Shown here: in pieces, positions 45,823-58,458 of the stretch
Layout: every line of letters starts with the position of its first letter
Position numbering within the stretch: position 1 is the first letter of the stretch
NCBI RefSeq assembly: GCF_026210795.1
Contig: NC_089440.1
Coordinates: 1,922,001 to 1,986,000, forward strand
Length of the DNA stretch: 64,000 nucleotides
Source: Rhizophagus irregularis
Taxonomy: Eukaryota > Glomeromycota > Glomeromycetes > Glomerales > Glomeraceae
Reading direction: 5' to 3'
The notes under the pieces: model-generated
The model's input: the letters and a program-made list of their open reading frames with translations, nothing else
Database searches by the model: none
Told to the model about the DNA's origin: nothing
Position numbers and translations under genes: made by a program

Positions 45823-46885
45823 TGGTTACCTATAGAAATACGCTTACAAATCTTAATATTTCTTTTTATAGGAAATGCCTCATTCTGATAAAAATGGGAG
45901 AAGGAGATTATTGCGTTAGTTGCCAACCAGAATAAATGAAAATTATTTTGGTTAACTTAAATTTTAGGTGCAATATCCAATAGGCATTTGCTAAATTTTT
46001 GTTAGACTTGTTTTTTATATTTTTTCGTTAAAGTTTTATGCTATTTGATAAGCTAGCCTATGCTGAACCTATTCTTGACTAAGGAAAAGTTGGGACAATT
46101 CTGTGAATTTTTCAGGATTTTTACAGGAGTTATTTTCGTTAGACTTTTATATAAAACATACTAGTTATAAAGCTAGCCTATTCAAAACCAGTTCTTTATT
46201 CACAATTTTTGTTAGATTTATTAATGGAGAATATAGAACAATCATTTGACTTAAAATTTTTTCGTTAGACTTAAAGATTAATATACTTTTTTCAAAGAAT
46301 TAGCTCGCTTAGAAGTAGTTCTTGATATAGACTTTTTTTAAATATTAGATATGCTATTTAGTGATCAGGCCTGTCCTGAACACATTATTGACTTAGAAAA
46401 AGTTGGGACAAAAACTTCATTAGATTTATTTAAAAATTATGCAATTTAATGAGCTGGCTTTTTTGTATAGAAGTTATTCTTGTCTATAGAAAAATTCGTT
46501 AAATTTAAAAGGTCACATAATTTTTTCAATATACTAATTAATGCGTAAACTCTTGTAGAAGCAATACTTGATTAAGGAAAAGTTAGGATAAAAACTGTTA
46601 GATTTATTTTGGTTAGACTTAAGTAATTAATATGCAATTTAAAGAGCTAACACGTGCAAAATCAATTTCTGATATAATAATTTTTGTTAGATTTAATAAA
46701 TATAACTGAAAAGTTGATATAGAAATTAAGATTCTAGAGCCATTAGAAGCATTTTTAATATATTAATAAAAATCGATATGCTTTCTAAAGATGGAGAACC
46801 CACACAGAACTTTAAAATATAATATCAAAATTAAGATTTTAGAGCTAATAGAAGCTTTTCTAATATATAAGAAAAAATTGATATT
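45823..46885. repeat. Degenerate array with agctagcc / ttcttgacta motifs
   Basis: Eight or nine imperfect units of roughly 100-130 bp, seen through recurring gagctagcct…gaa…attcttgactaaggaaaagttgggac and tttcgttagactt. Clear copies lie near 46050, 46175, 46305, 46360, 46455, 46560, 46645 and 46835. No coding frame; unit function unknown. Confidence 0.55.
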
Positions 46886-47626
46886 GTTTTTAATATTCTG
46901 TGACCCACATACACAATATTTCAGTAAAGGTCAGATCTTCAGTCCTCAAACCTCCACTTTCACAGTATGTATTACATTTTTTACATTTTCGCCCTTTTGT
47001 AATATTTGTTAAGTTCTTTAAGTTACTTTTACTCTGACTTTTTATTATATTAACATCACTACTATCTTTTAAAACTTTCTTTTCCCTATGTAATACATCT
47101 TTTTTAACATTTGCTACAAGCCTTTTTGGCGGTCGTCCTTTATGCTTGATAATTACCAAATTATTAATATCAATTAAGTTTCCCTTCAGCCTACTTTATA
47201 TATCATAGATAAAGGCCTTAAAAAGATTTGACAATTTTTCCTGCATTTCAGTTTTTATAGCACAATCGATGGCCTTCTTTGATAATCTGGATAATTCTGC
47301 ATATATAGTTTTAAGTGATCTTACAGATGATTGGGATGATTGGGATGAATAAAGTGATAGTGAACCATATGAATTAATCCAAATGGAAAAAAAGAGTTGA
47401 AAGGTGATATAATTTTCAAAAAATATGTTATCTTTCAATTGTATCTTATCATATACTGAAATAAAAGAATATTGTTGCAGAAGATCGTTTAGTTCAACAT
47501 CGGAATTCAAGTACCATTGATTTGGGATTATATTTATATGAAAGGCTGTAAATCTAGAGCAGGTACCAACATGGAAAATACTAACCCTTTATTAAACAAT
47601 AAAAGACAGGTACATAAATGCATATT

Positions 47627-49011
47627 AGGATTCCACTTATTTCTAATAAAGGTCTCCAGGCAAAATTTCAGATTTACTAGTAAATTTACCAACCTTTCTT
47701 ATTTCATAATTTTACCATATATATATAGTGACCTTTTAAAATTATATTAAATTTTACCTTAGATTTTCAGAAACCTAAATTTTTTAAATATTAAATAAAC
47801 AAAATATTTATAATAATTACAATAAATTTTAAAAATTTTTTATTTTTACAAGTTTAATTCTTATTCTTTAAAGATAAATAACTTTTATTAGTAAAAAAAG
47901 TACTTTGAATTACAAAAATACTATAAAAAAATCTTAAAGACATACATACATCTTTAACTTTATTTCAAAACTATTATTCACTTACTTTTTTTAAAAAAAT
48001 CTAATTAATTTTTTTTAAAAAAAAATAAATTTGTAATTGGTATTATTATGAAAAAATACTTATACCCCATAAGTATTAATCCAACTGCTATGAAAATATT
48101 TATCTAAATATTTTTGACCTTGCTGAACAACTTTACTTAAGCATGAAAAAGTGATTTTCATTTGACCAAAGTGCCCAAATTACGCCCTAAAATCACTGAT
48201 CAAAAAAATAAAATAAATTAAAAGTGCAAAAATTGCTCGTATTCTATAAATATTAAACTTATTCTTAAAAAAAATTAATATTCAGGTAGTTTCGACTTCG
48301 CCGAACAATATTACTTAAGCTTAAAAAGGTGATTTCATTTGACTAAAATGCCCAAATTATGCTCTGAATTTAATAAATAAAAAACATAAATTTTAAGTTA
48401 ATATTAAAATAAAAATGCTCGTATTTAATAAATATTACTCTAACTGCTATAAAAATTCAAATATAAGTAGTTCGACCTTATTAAACAACTTTCTTAGATA
48501 GTAAAATATGATTTGATTTAACCAAAGTACTGAAATTAAATTCTGAAGTTGCTAATTGCTGTACGAATTTTTATATTTTAAAAGCTAATTTTTGTAATAA
48601 TTTTTAAAAAGATAGTGCTAATGCAAATAAAATTAAAAATATAAAATGGTTTTTACCAGTATAAAGAAGAGAATAAATTTTTTTATTTTGAGAAAAAATT
48701 ATAAAACGTATATTACCAAATATTGTAATAATTGTTATACAATATTTCAAATTAGTATATATAAGGTAAATATTAAATTTTATATACAATTTTATCTTAT
48801 TATTTACTGAAAGTCTGAAACATTTGTAAACTTATATTTGATTTTACCTTATAAAACTGGAAACCTATTTTAACTTTACCTTACATATCCGGAGACCTTT
48901 ATTTGTTATATATATAATTTTACCTTCATCTATTAAGAAACCTAAAATTTTTTTTAATATAAATTTTATCTTATATTTTTCGAGACCTCTATTAGAAGTA
49001 AGCGGGGTCCT
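47627..49011. mobile_element. 1.39-kb TIR element (AGGACCCC type), inverted relative of 28035-29401
   Basis: Ends AGGATTCCACTTATTTCTAA (47627) and TTAGAAGTAAGCGGGGTCCT (ending 49011). Flanks tgcatatt (47619-47626) and tgcatacc (49012-49019) match at 6 of 8, the differences being two transitions. The interior aligns in inverse orientation with 28035-29401, including the gcgtaatttgggca blocks. It interrupts the MULE frame between LLNNG and MHLCTC. Confidence 0.87.
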
Positions 49012-49917
49012 TGCATACCATTATTAAGTAAAATTACATAATGCCTAATTCTATATGTGCCAGTTACTTGTACGTTCTATATTTCAAGAATTACTTTCAT
49101 TAGTAAATTTGACACCAATGATCGTAAAAAAATTTGCTTTATGTTCTGCTCTTGTTCCCTAATTTCTATATTTATTTCTTTATTATCAGCTTTCATATAT
49201 AATCAAAAATACGAATTTAATAATTGAATTCAAGATGTACTAAGATATGAATCAAAAAAAATTTGCGAACTTGTATTCTACTCATTTTGTAAGTAACTCC
49301 AAATAATCTTATTTCTATCAAATGATGCCATTTTGTAATTTGATTAATATCATAACAATAATAACATATAGATTGATTCATTTGTGAGCTTTGCTTCATT
49401 ATTTTTAACATAGTTAGTAATACTAATCAATAGATTACATAATGAAGTAGAATAATCTACTTTATTATGAATATGCCTATTTATTGACTCAATTTGCTAT
49501 ATGCTTCAATTTGTGCACCAGCTGTGATTTTTTTACGGATCTAAGGTACTGCCTACGAATCTTTAGTATTATAAAAAGTGTCAGATAGATATTTGGCCAT
49601 TGTATGATATTGTTCAATTAGTTGATTCTAGCGAAGTTCAAATAATTTTTTGCAAAGGAATTCTGGCATACATAAAACTTATAATAGAATTCCTCAAACT
49701 GACTGCCTAACTTTCTCTTAAGTTTTTTCTGAAGGTTTAGGTCTATATGAAATATACATATCAGATGATAAGCATTAGAAAAAATATTCTTAATCAAACG
49801 AATTAGAGAAGGATTTAAATTAAAAAAATAATAATTCGTAAAGAAATACCAGTTTCAGTAAAAATACTATCAAGTATCTACTGGTATGTATCTAGCATTT
49901 CATCTTCAATGATTGTA

Positions 49918-50390
49918 CAATCACGTCAGAAAGTATCGTCCAATTCACTATTACATAGTAAATTATATATAAAAAATGAATACTGAGTTTTAAGATTAAA
50001 ACAGCTCTTTTATTTTAACCTTCCCAAGGTTCAAATATTGTTATTTTAAAAAATATTATATTGGCTTTATAATGATATAAAATTTAGAAATAATTAATAA
50101 AAGAAATATAAATATATATGCAGCTCAATTTTATATATAAATTTTATTTTTCAGATCTAAAACATATAAAAAAAAACTTTTTTACCTTATAAATAAAATA
50201 GCTCTTGCATTTTAACTTTTCCAAAATTCAAACATCAATATTTTAAAGAATATTGTATTGGCTTTAAAATGATATAAAATTTAGAAATGGTTATTAAAAG
50301 AAATTTAAATATGTATATAGCCTGAAATTTTCAATTTTTTATATGTTTTACTATAAAATTTGAATCGGGCAATACTTTTTGACGTGACTG
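49918..50390. mobile_element. 473-bp mariner-like MITE
   Basis: Ends CAATCACGTCAGAAAGTAT (49918) and ATACTTTTTGACGTGACTG (ending 50390), flanked by TA (49916-49917, 50391-50392). Excision with one TA restores the MULE frame IIACTIIEDEM. The interior has two direct copies of a block of about 180 bp (near 49985 and 50200: aaaacagctcttttattttaac / aaatagctcttgcattttaac). Confidence 0.88.
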
Positions 50391-51620
50391 TACATGCAAT
50401 GATTTTGGTTCTGTAATTGTTATCAATTACAGTTACTACACAAAGGATCATCTGGAATCAGTTTATGTTATAAATGCTATCCATTATGACAACCTCATTA
50501 TATTGGTTATATAATTCCCTTTGAACAGGAGACATCCATAATAGAAAAACTAATCTTCTTGATATTGGATTTAATTAAGTTTTTATAATCCAAAGTAACT
50601 CAGAATCTTTTCAATCTATTAATAATTGAAGCATTTGCAAAGCATCGCTATCTTCCAGGTTATTTTTTTTTATGAAAATGATAAACTGCATTATACAAGT
50701 TTTTCATGTAAATAGGTTGATTCAGATAATCATGTTTCAATAAGGGATATATAGACATCAAATCTATGCATCCTTGAATGGTGTATTTTTCCACATCAGT
50801 CAGCATTTTTTGTGTTAACTTCTGAAAGTGAAGAGTTCTTGGATCATTGAGGTAAGTAGATGGTTATAAACATCATTAAATGAATTGATTTTTACAATAT
50901 TACTTGTTTTTGGATGATAAGTCAGATTAACTTTCCAAGGACATGATGTTCATTGAGAATGAATATTGCGTTTATTTATTAGATCTGACATGACTTGTGA
51001 AATATAAGATCTAGACTTCATGCATTTATAAGTAACCCTTCGCAATACACTCTCAATGTATTCACTCATTCTAATTTTATAATTGAATCTCTTTTTTAAC
51101 GCAAATCTATACATCCATGCCTTGAAATCTTTTCAATCAGAAAAAGTAAGACCGATAGTTAAATCTAAAGAATTGTATGATTCATTTGATTTATCAGATT
51201 CATTATCGTCAATTGAATGTTGGTTAGTTTTATGAATCTATTATGTAGATTTTCTTTAATTAAGTACAATACAGCAGATTGTAGGAAATAAGAACTTAAG
51301 GAAATATATACATAAGTTCTCAGAGTATCAGAATCATTATCGATGGTTAATAGGTTAGTTTCATGAACTTGTTATGCAATTCTCTTTAATTGATAACAAC
51401 ATGGCGGGTAATATATAATACAACAAAACAGAAAACTTGAGGAAATATATACATAAGTTTTCAAAGTTCTTAATAAAATTAAAGCTTCATATTGTTTGTT
51501 ATTACTAATATTTTCTTATTCTGTTTCATGCATCTTGATTATATTTAATAGTTCTGTTTGATTCATATCGATTATATTTAAAGGTTTACACTTTATGGTA
51601 AAGAAACAAAAATAAAAAAA

Positions 51621-52068
51621 AAGTGAATAGGAAAATAAAGAATCAGATTATCATAATATAATGAATAGATCACTATGAAGACTTTAGACATTATATATAC
51701 AACTTAGAGAGTAACTTTTTAGTCTAATATAGTTTGAACTTGAATTTTATTAATTTTTGCCGTAAGATACTTTAAAAAACACCAGGTATTCAAGAAAGAA
51801 CTACAACAAAGTGCAGAACTAACCAATACAAGAACAAATAATCTTCCAAAAAATTACAAATAGAGAAAAAGCTAAGATTATTACCCATTCTTTCTATATA
51901 AATAATTACAGCTACCTTTTAAGTAATATTCCATATAAAGTAAAGTCAATTATATTATTAAATCCACTAGAATAGTAATACCTATAGTTAATATCGGCAG
52001 GTCACCCCTATGTAAATTCGTGAGTATCATCAAAAATGCACAAAATTCAATTTCCCCTATTTGACTAC
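51621..52068. other. AT-rich spacer
   Basis: No frame or repeat recognised between the MULE remains and the nested MITEs. Confidence 0.4.
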
Positions 52069-52076
52069 ATACTATG

Positions 52077-52312
52077 TAGGGATTGGAATCGAAAATCGAA
52101 TCTTTTCAAGATTTTTCTTATGGACGACCAACCTAACTTTCAATCAGTTTCTAATTTCAACGAAAATAATCAGCACTTGAAAAATTTCAGCATTTAAAAT
52201 TACATGGAAAAAATTGAAAGTATTTTATTACATAAAAAATATGTTTTATCGATTTTCGAGAATCGATTTTACTATGTTTTATCAATTTTCGATTAATCGA
52301 TTCCAATCCCTA
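52077..52312. mobile_element. 236-bp hAT-type MITE
   Basis: Ends TAGGGATTGGAATCGA (52077) and TCGATTCCAATCCCTA (ending 52312); the interior also holds inverse atcgaaaatcgaat stretches. The left duplication atactatg is at 52069-52076; its partner is at 53060-53067, pushed away by a later mariner insertion in the MITE's last two bases. Confidence 0.88.
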
Positions 52313-53057
52313 CAGTGCGGTACTTCTATAACCAACCCAATTTTATAGTTATAATATAACATTTTCAAAAAGATGTCACATTAGCAAAAAATAATATTTT
52401 AAAATTCTAACTGATAATTTTAATAAAGCATATCAAGAGCTTTTAAACTTATTGGGTTAGATTAAAAAATAATAAATTTTGCTAGTGCTATATAAGTTTG
52501 AAGTTCGGTAATTTATTATGATGGGAAAAATTTGAGAATAAGTGATTTTTGTGTAACATAAAAAAATAATAATCATTTGATAGTGCTTATTCAAATAAAT
52601 CATTTTAGCTTATAAACTTACTCATGCTTTGTTAAAAAAATTTTGAAAAAAAATTCAAAAAAAATTTTGGTAGTTTTTATTTATTACAAATTATATTATA
52701 TCTATTTCTCAAAAAGGAATCATGGGAAAACTTGCTAAAAAAAATATAAATCTCATAGAAAAGTTCCTGATAATATACTTAATCAAATTACTTTAAAGTT
52801 TAAATAATTATAATGAATAATAAATTATATATAAAAAATTATGCATAATTCTAATTAACATTAGGTATTGCATTAGCCAATCAAATTTATTTTAAGTCAT
52901 GTGATTTTGTATTATGTCAGCAAAAAAAATTGAGAAAATTTTTTTATTTGCTTAATGTATTTATCTTTTTAAAAGCTATCTAATTTTAAAATTTTATAAA
53001 ATTCTGACCATTAGATCACAAGATATAAGGGGTACCTATTATAGAGGTACCGCACTG
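52313..53057. mobile_element. 745-bp mariner-like MITE
   Basis: Ends CAGTGCGGTACTTCTATAAC (52313) and TATAGAGGTACCGCACTG (ending 53057), TA on both sides (52311-52312, 53058-53059). The left TA is the end of the hAT MITE. No frame inside. Confidence 0.88.
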
Positions 53058-53333
53058 TAATACTATGGATAACAAACCTACTTCAAAAAGAGTTTCAGAA
53101 ACTTTGTAGTGTTGTGCAGAGAGGAACTTTGTAGTGTTATGCAATCCCAACAGAAACACCCACCTCATTTCAAACGATCCCTAATGGAAGCCTAAGATTT
53201 ATCTGGATAAGTCAATCCAATGATAGTTCAACATATGACTACCTTGATTAGCATACTACAAAAACTGCAATATCCAACCTGTCATTCCCTTATTATCCGA
53301 GTGATCATCGATTTGAAAATGTAACATCAAGCC

Positions 53334-53941
53334 TATACATGAAACTGAAATTGGTTAATTTTAACCTCTGAAATGGTCGAAATGGTCAAAATGATTTCGA
53401 CTTGAGCCCCTCCAAAAGTTGAAATGGTCAAAATTACATCATAGTCATATGATTTTATAGTAAACAATAATATTAAAATTCAAAGTTAACGAACTCCGCA
53501 TCCGGTGATTCGATTTTATGATCTTTACGCGGTTGGATTCAGCTCATCGAAAGGATTCCAATGATATGTATTTCATATTTGTAACATTAATATTGACGGA
53601 GTTATTCACGTTTAAAATTTGGTATTAAATAGTCATATAATTTTTATAGTAAACAATAATTTTAAAATTCAAGTTAACGAACTCCGCATCCAGTGATTCG
53701 ATTTTTATGATCTTTATGCGGTTGAATTCAGCTCATCGAGAGGATTCCAATGATATGTATTTCATATCTGTAGCATTAATATTGACAGAGTTATTTACGT
53801 TTAAAATTTTATATTAAATTATAATTATAAAAATCACATGACTATGATGTAATTTCGACTATTTCGACTTTAATTTCGACTTTTGACCTTCTCAAGTCAA
53901 AATATTTCTACTTTTGGGCTTTAATTTCGACTTCATGTATA
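53334..53941. mobile_element. 608-bp hAT-type MITE with internal duplication
   Basis: Ends TATACATGAAACTGAAATT (53334) and AATTTCGACTTCATGTATA (ending 53941), perfect 8-bp duplication atcaagcc (53326-53333, 53942-53949). Inside, two direct copies of a block of about 180 bp (53455-53620 and 53640-53810) contain aactccgcatcc(g/a)gtgatt and gattccaatgatatgtattt. Subterminal aaatggtcgaaatggtcaaa repeats. Confidence 0.9.
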
Positions 53942-53949
53942 ATCAAGCC

Positions 53950-55543
53950 ACTATGATGATCAAGTTTTCCAGTATCTTTCCATCTCTCAAAGAAAATAAA
54001 ATTACACCAAAAAAAGGCAACTAAGAAAAACAAAAAAGACATAAACCTCAGGAAAACTCAAAGTGCAATGAAAAAAACCTGAGTAAAAAACATCAAATAT
54101 ACACCACAACTCCATCTTCTTCATGTGCAGTTCCATAGAGAAATGACAAATAGTTTACAAATTAATAATATTAGTATAGTTTATAGTTTTTTTTATCTTT
54201 ATATAATTACTAATTTTATACTAATAAATTTGTAAATGTATTGTGGTTATCAAAAAAAAATGTAATTATTATATAGTATTGTAATTATTACTAATTATAC
54301 AAATATATATTATAGTATATCAATAATTAAAGTTGTACTGGACAAATTTTTAGGCAAATCTTGATAGTCACCTGAGAATTTGGGTTGTATCATCATTTTT
54401 AATGGTAATATGATCGTTTAGGTGATAGGTCAACTTTTTTTTCAGAAAAGTAGTTTTTGTTTTATAATGCTTAGTCCTTATATATATTTGTTATCTTATT
54501 TTAAGTTTATGTATGTAAGTAAGCGTAGTTATATTAAAACAAAATCACATCTATAATAAATGAATAAAAAAAAAATAAAATAAAAAAATATTATAGTATA
54601 TCAATCATTTCTTTTTATAATTATAAAATTTATTTTTGTAATTTTTATTTTTCAAAAAAAAAAAATTTTGAAAAATCATAAGTAATAGGTTGCAATCCTT
54701 ACTATTATAATATAAAGTAGTAATTATCAATTATATAGTATATACTATATTTTTATAGGTATTAGATTATTTTTTGCTTAATTTTTAATATTAACTTTTT
54801 CTTTTTAATATTTTTTAATTTTTTTTTATTTAAATATTTTTTAGTTTGATATTTTAAATTAGATTTTTCCAGATAGTATAATAAATAATAGGTTTTTTTT
54901 ACCTTTTTTTTTACTTTTATTTTTTTTAAAATTTCTTTTGATTATGATGATTTTAATTAGTATAAAGCTTTAAATAGTTTGGATTAAAACTGGAAACTGA
55001 TTTAAAATTGATTTAAAATTCAGTTCAGTTTAGTTCAAATCTTAAAATTGAAAAAATAGTAGTTAAATTCAGATTAATTCAATTTTTATAAAAATGTGAA
55101 AAATTGAATAGTTGACTATCAAATGATCATATAAAATTAAGCTATATTATATATTATTAGATTCTTCTCAATAAGATGCATCAAATAGTAGTAAGATCAT
55201 GTTTCTAGTATTGATAAATTTAAGATTACAAATGAAACTTAGCAATTTAGACAATTATTAAAATCAAAACTATTAAACTATTTTGCCAAAAAAGTAAAAA
55301 AATGTGAAATTGCAAAAAGTTTAACAAATATCAAAACTTTATATATTAAATGATTTGTTTGTGAGAGAATTATTATATGAATAAAATATGACAATAAAAC
55401 TAACTAATGACAATTTTGTTATACAAAAAACTCAACTGACATAAATGAAAATTTGTGAAGAGTCAATATATATACCAATTACTAGTTGTATATACTACTT
55501 ATATATAATACAAATAAAACTCTTTGATGTACAAGTCTAGCTA
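53950..55543. other. AT-rich sequence without recognised gene
   Basis: Low-complexity A/T runs (54560-54930) and no convincing reading frame, splice pattern or inverted termini. A gtttagttcaaatc-like stretch near 55020 suggests more repeat debris. Confidence 0.4.
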
Positions 55544-57233
55544 CCCTATAAGAAATATGTATACAGAAAAGATAAGTTTTGTATACATTTTTTGTACGTT
55601 TCTATAAATTCTGTATACAAATTCCGTATATTTAATAAGCAATTCATTTTTGAACATTTTTTAAAAAAACTAATGTATAAGAAATATATACAGAAAAAAT
55701 TAATCATGCAGAATGTATATGGAATTTTTAAACTTAATATTTTTAGAAGATAATTTACAAAAATCCTGTATCATAACATGAAATCACATGATTGTTTATT
55801 GTTTTGTTATGATACGTTTTTTGTTTTTTATATAAATTCTTACTTTTGATAAGTTTGATCTTTTGATCTTTCCTTTCTGTTTTTTCTTTTCTTTTTCTTT
55901 CTCTTGTTTTATTTTTGTTATTTTTTCTAAATTTTTCTTCTTTCTTCATCACCCCTTTTTAAAAATAATTTTTTTTTTCGTACCTCACTTTTTAAAAAAT
56001 TTTTTTTTCATCACTCTTTTTGAAAAAAAAATTTTTTTGTTACTCTTTAAAAAAAATTTTTTTCTTTTATTCCCACTCTTTTTTTTTTTTTAAAAAAAAA
56101 ATTTCTTCTTTCTATTTCTATTTTCTCTTTATAAAAAATTTTTTATTTTTCTAACTTTCGACGTCCTTCCTTTTAAAAAAAAAATTTTTTTTTAACTTTC
56201 CTAACTTTGTTACCTCTCTTTTTAAAAAATATTTTTTCGATTTATTTTTTATTTCCCTTTTTTTTTATTTATATTTAATTTCATATTTCTGCTTTATAAA
56301 AATTTTTATTTTTAAAAGCTTTGTCTTATTTTTAAAAAAAATTTTTTTTAAGCTTTACCTGCTTTGTTACTCTTTTTAAAAAAATATTTTTTGATTTATT
56401 TTTTATTTACCTTTTTTTTTATTTATATTTAATTTCGTAGGCCAGCAGATTTTTTTTGTGAGAATATTCAGTTTCTTTTTTCTATTTTTGTAGATCATTT
56501 TGGAAGTCCTTTTCTTTTTGTAGGATGATTCAGGATTTTTTTCTTTTTTTAGGTCAGTTCGAATTTTCTTGTTTTTTTGTAAGATTCTTTTCTTTTTGTT
56601 GGTTGTTTCAGTTTTGTTGCTTCAAAGTCTTCTTTTTTTGTAGGTCAGTTTTGGATTTATTTTATTGTTTTGGTTTCTTTTTCATTAGACGCCGCCATAA
56701 TTCTTTTCTTTTATGTAGATCGACATTCTGAAGTTCTTTTCTTCTTTTTTTTGTAGGAATGCTTGAGGCTGGTACTTGGACGATTGCAGATACTATATGA
56801 GGGGAGTTTTGTTTCCAATCTTTTTTTTTTGTTCTTTTAAGTTGTTTGACTTCAAATGAACCTGAACTTATAGATAATTTTGGTTGCAATAAGTGGTTTT
56901 AATAAGAAGGGAATTTTCATAATGTATTTGTACTTTGTTTATTTTTTATTTTTTATTTAATTTAATAAAGTAAAATTAGATTTATGTAAATACAATTATA
57001 GTAAGCTGTAATACAAATAGTAAATTCAGTGACCAAATCGTATAAATTTCGTGATAAAACTAATGATCAAATCATGTAAATTTCATATAAATCCTATGCA
57101 AATTCCGTATTCAAACCATATTTTTAATGATACGGAATTGTGCATTTTTCTGTATCCTATTATGATACGTTATTTCTAAGGAAAAAAATCGTATAAAAAC
57201 TTTATAAAAAACATATCCAATTTTTTTATAGGG
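55544..57233. mobile_element. 1.7-kb TIR element carrying a T-rich array
   Basis: Ends CCCTATAAGAAATATGTATA (55544) and CATATCCAATTTTTTTATAGGG (ending 57233) are imperfect inverses. Both are followed inward by tacgtttcta/ttctgtatac and gtataaaaact repeats with tatgata/tatcata motifs. The flanks cta/ctg may be a decayed 3-bp duplication. It contains the array at 55860-56760. Confidence 0.65.
55860..56765 (+). repeat. Degenerate micro-exon array, plus strand
   Basis: First T/C-rich direct repeats with ttaaaaaaaattttttttt palindromes, then from about 56440 short blocks between TTTTTGTAG or TTTTTTTAG tracts (acceptors near 56492, 56522, 56552, 56643, 56757). Donor-like GTAAG appears once (near 56579). 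The final block (56757-56800) is the longest. Weaker than the other three arrays but of the same order. Frames here (55863-56093, 56525-56731) are by-products. Confidence 0.5.
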
Positions 57234-58458
57234 CTGTTTACCCAAAAGATAAGAAATGGATCACTTATGCTAGATTATTACTAGATTAGATTCTGATAAT
57301 TCTTTACTTATATTACTTATATTTATGACTACTAAATGAAACACTCAAAAGAATATTTTTAAAAAGAATAATATGTCATTTAAACTGCAGCAGCAAAAAA
57401 CTAAGAAATCTAAACTGGCACTGATAAAGAATATTTTATCAGTTATGACCGGATATGCCACAAGAAAGGGCTAATATTTGTAAAATTGTTATTTATGATA
57501 TTTTCTTCACAATGATACAACTTGATATTCTTATAAATTTAAGAAAATGGGTAAAATTATTGCAATAAAACTTAAAACATAAAAGAAGTATTTGACTTTG
57601 ACTGTGTTAATTGACCTTAACAAGTGGACTTTGTTGAATTGAAACAATGGAGTTTGGATAGCTTCATTTGAAAGAATATCTGTACAATAATTTTTGGTAT
57701 TCTAAACTCTGAAGTAATGTAAAGAATGTGAAATTTTAGGCTGTAATAATAAACCTATCTAAATCTATTACCAAAAGTGTTTTATACAACACTGAGAACC
57801 CTACTCAATATAATCTATACTATCGCAACTGGATGGTACTTTAGCTTTTAAGATTACTAGTTCAATTATTTTATTAACCTTTATTTTACCTTATTTTTTT
57901 TTTATTAAAATCCTTTTTTTTCTTTTTATTATTTTGCAGTGGATCTTGCTGAATTTTTCCAAAGGGTTTAGACTGAAAGGAGAGGTTTCCCTCTAAGAAA
58001 AGTAATTGCAGAAATTACTCTTATAGCTCAAAATCCACCTGACAGTACATATGTGAAGTTTTTTTTAAGATGACGAGTAGTTTAGAACTTACTAATGTTA
58101 GATATTAGATGTATTTGTTTTTATATATAATGTCTTATGCATTTATTTTCTAATAAAGTTTTAAATGTGCTGCAGTAAAAAAAAAAAAAGAATGATTTTT
58201 ACTCAAATTACTGGTCATTATTGGCCAGAATTATCAATTTTACCGGCACTATATTTTTTTAATGCTGGTCGATCGTCATAATTTCAGTCACCGTAGAAAA
58301 ATTCTATTGGAATATTCTAAAATTTTAGAATTATATAATTTTTAAATATTACTATAAGAATTCATATCTAAGGAAATTAACAGGATCATCGATTGATCGA
58401 CAATAATAGATTATCAAATTTTTTTAGCAGATTTCTTAGTTTTATAAATTTACTCATT
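57234..58458. other. Upstream region of the SET gene with an exon-like fragment
   Basis: Mostly AT-rich. At 57941-58072, after a TTTTGCAG acceptor-like tract, one frame reads AEFFQRV, a stop, then TERRGFPLRKVIAEITLIAQ and NPPDSTYVK. No family recognised and no partner exon found. The tract TTTATTAAAATCC TTTTTTTTC before it is pyrimidine-rich. No clear promoter element. Confidence 0.35.

Larger units (their letters stand above)
46890..51620 (-). pseudogene. MULE/FAR1-type transposase pseudogene
   Basis: Minus-strand remains of a Mutator-like transposase. From its start (about 51620-51200) comes a FAR1-like N-terminal region (LTFSDWKDFKAWMYRFALKK, then CPWKVNLTYHPKTSNIVKIN at about 50950-50890), the MULE core with the first Asp (ELYNQYNEVVIMDSIYNTN, about 50500) and the segment IIACTIIEDEMLDTYQ, rebuilt across a TA insertion. 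RKKLKRKLGSQFEEF follows near 49720. After another insertion come HLCTCLLLFNKGLV (47570-47620), a helical part (47510-47196) and a C-terminal GRPPKR block with a Cys-rich knuckle (KCKKCNTYCES; 46930-46980). Many stops and shifts. The Cys/His pattern of the SWIM region (CTC…) is only partly kept. Two elements, 47627-49011 and 49918-50390, entered after it arrived. Confidence 0.85.
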
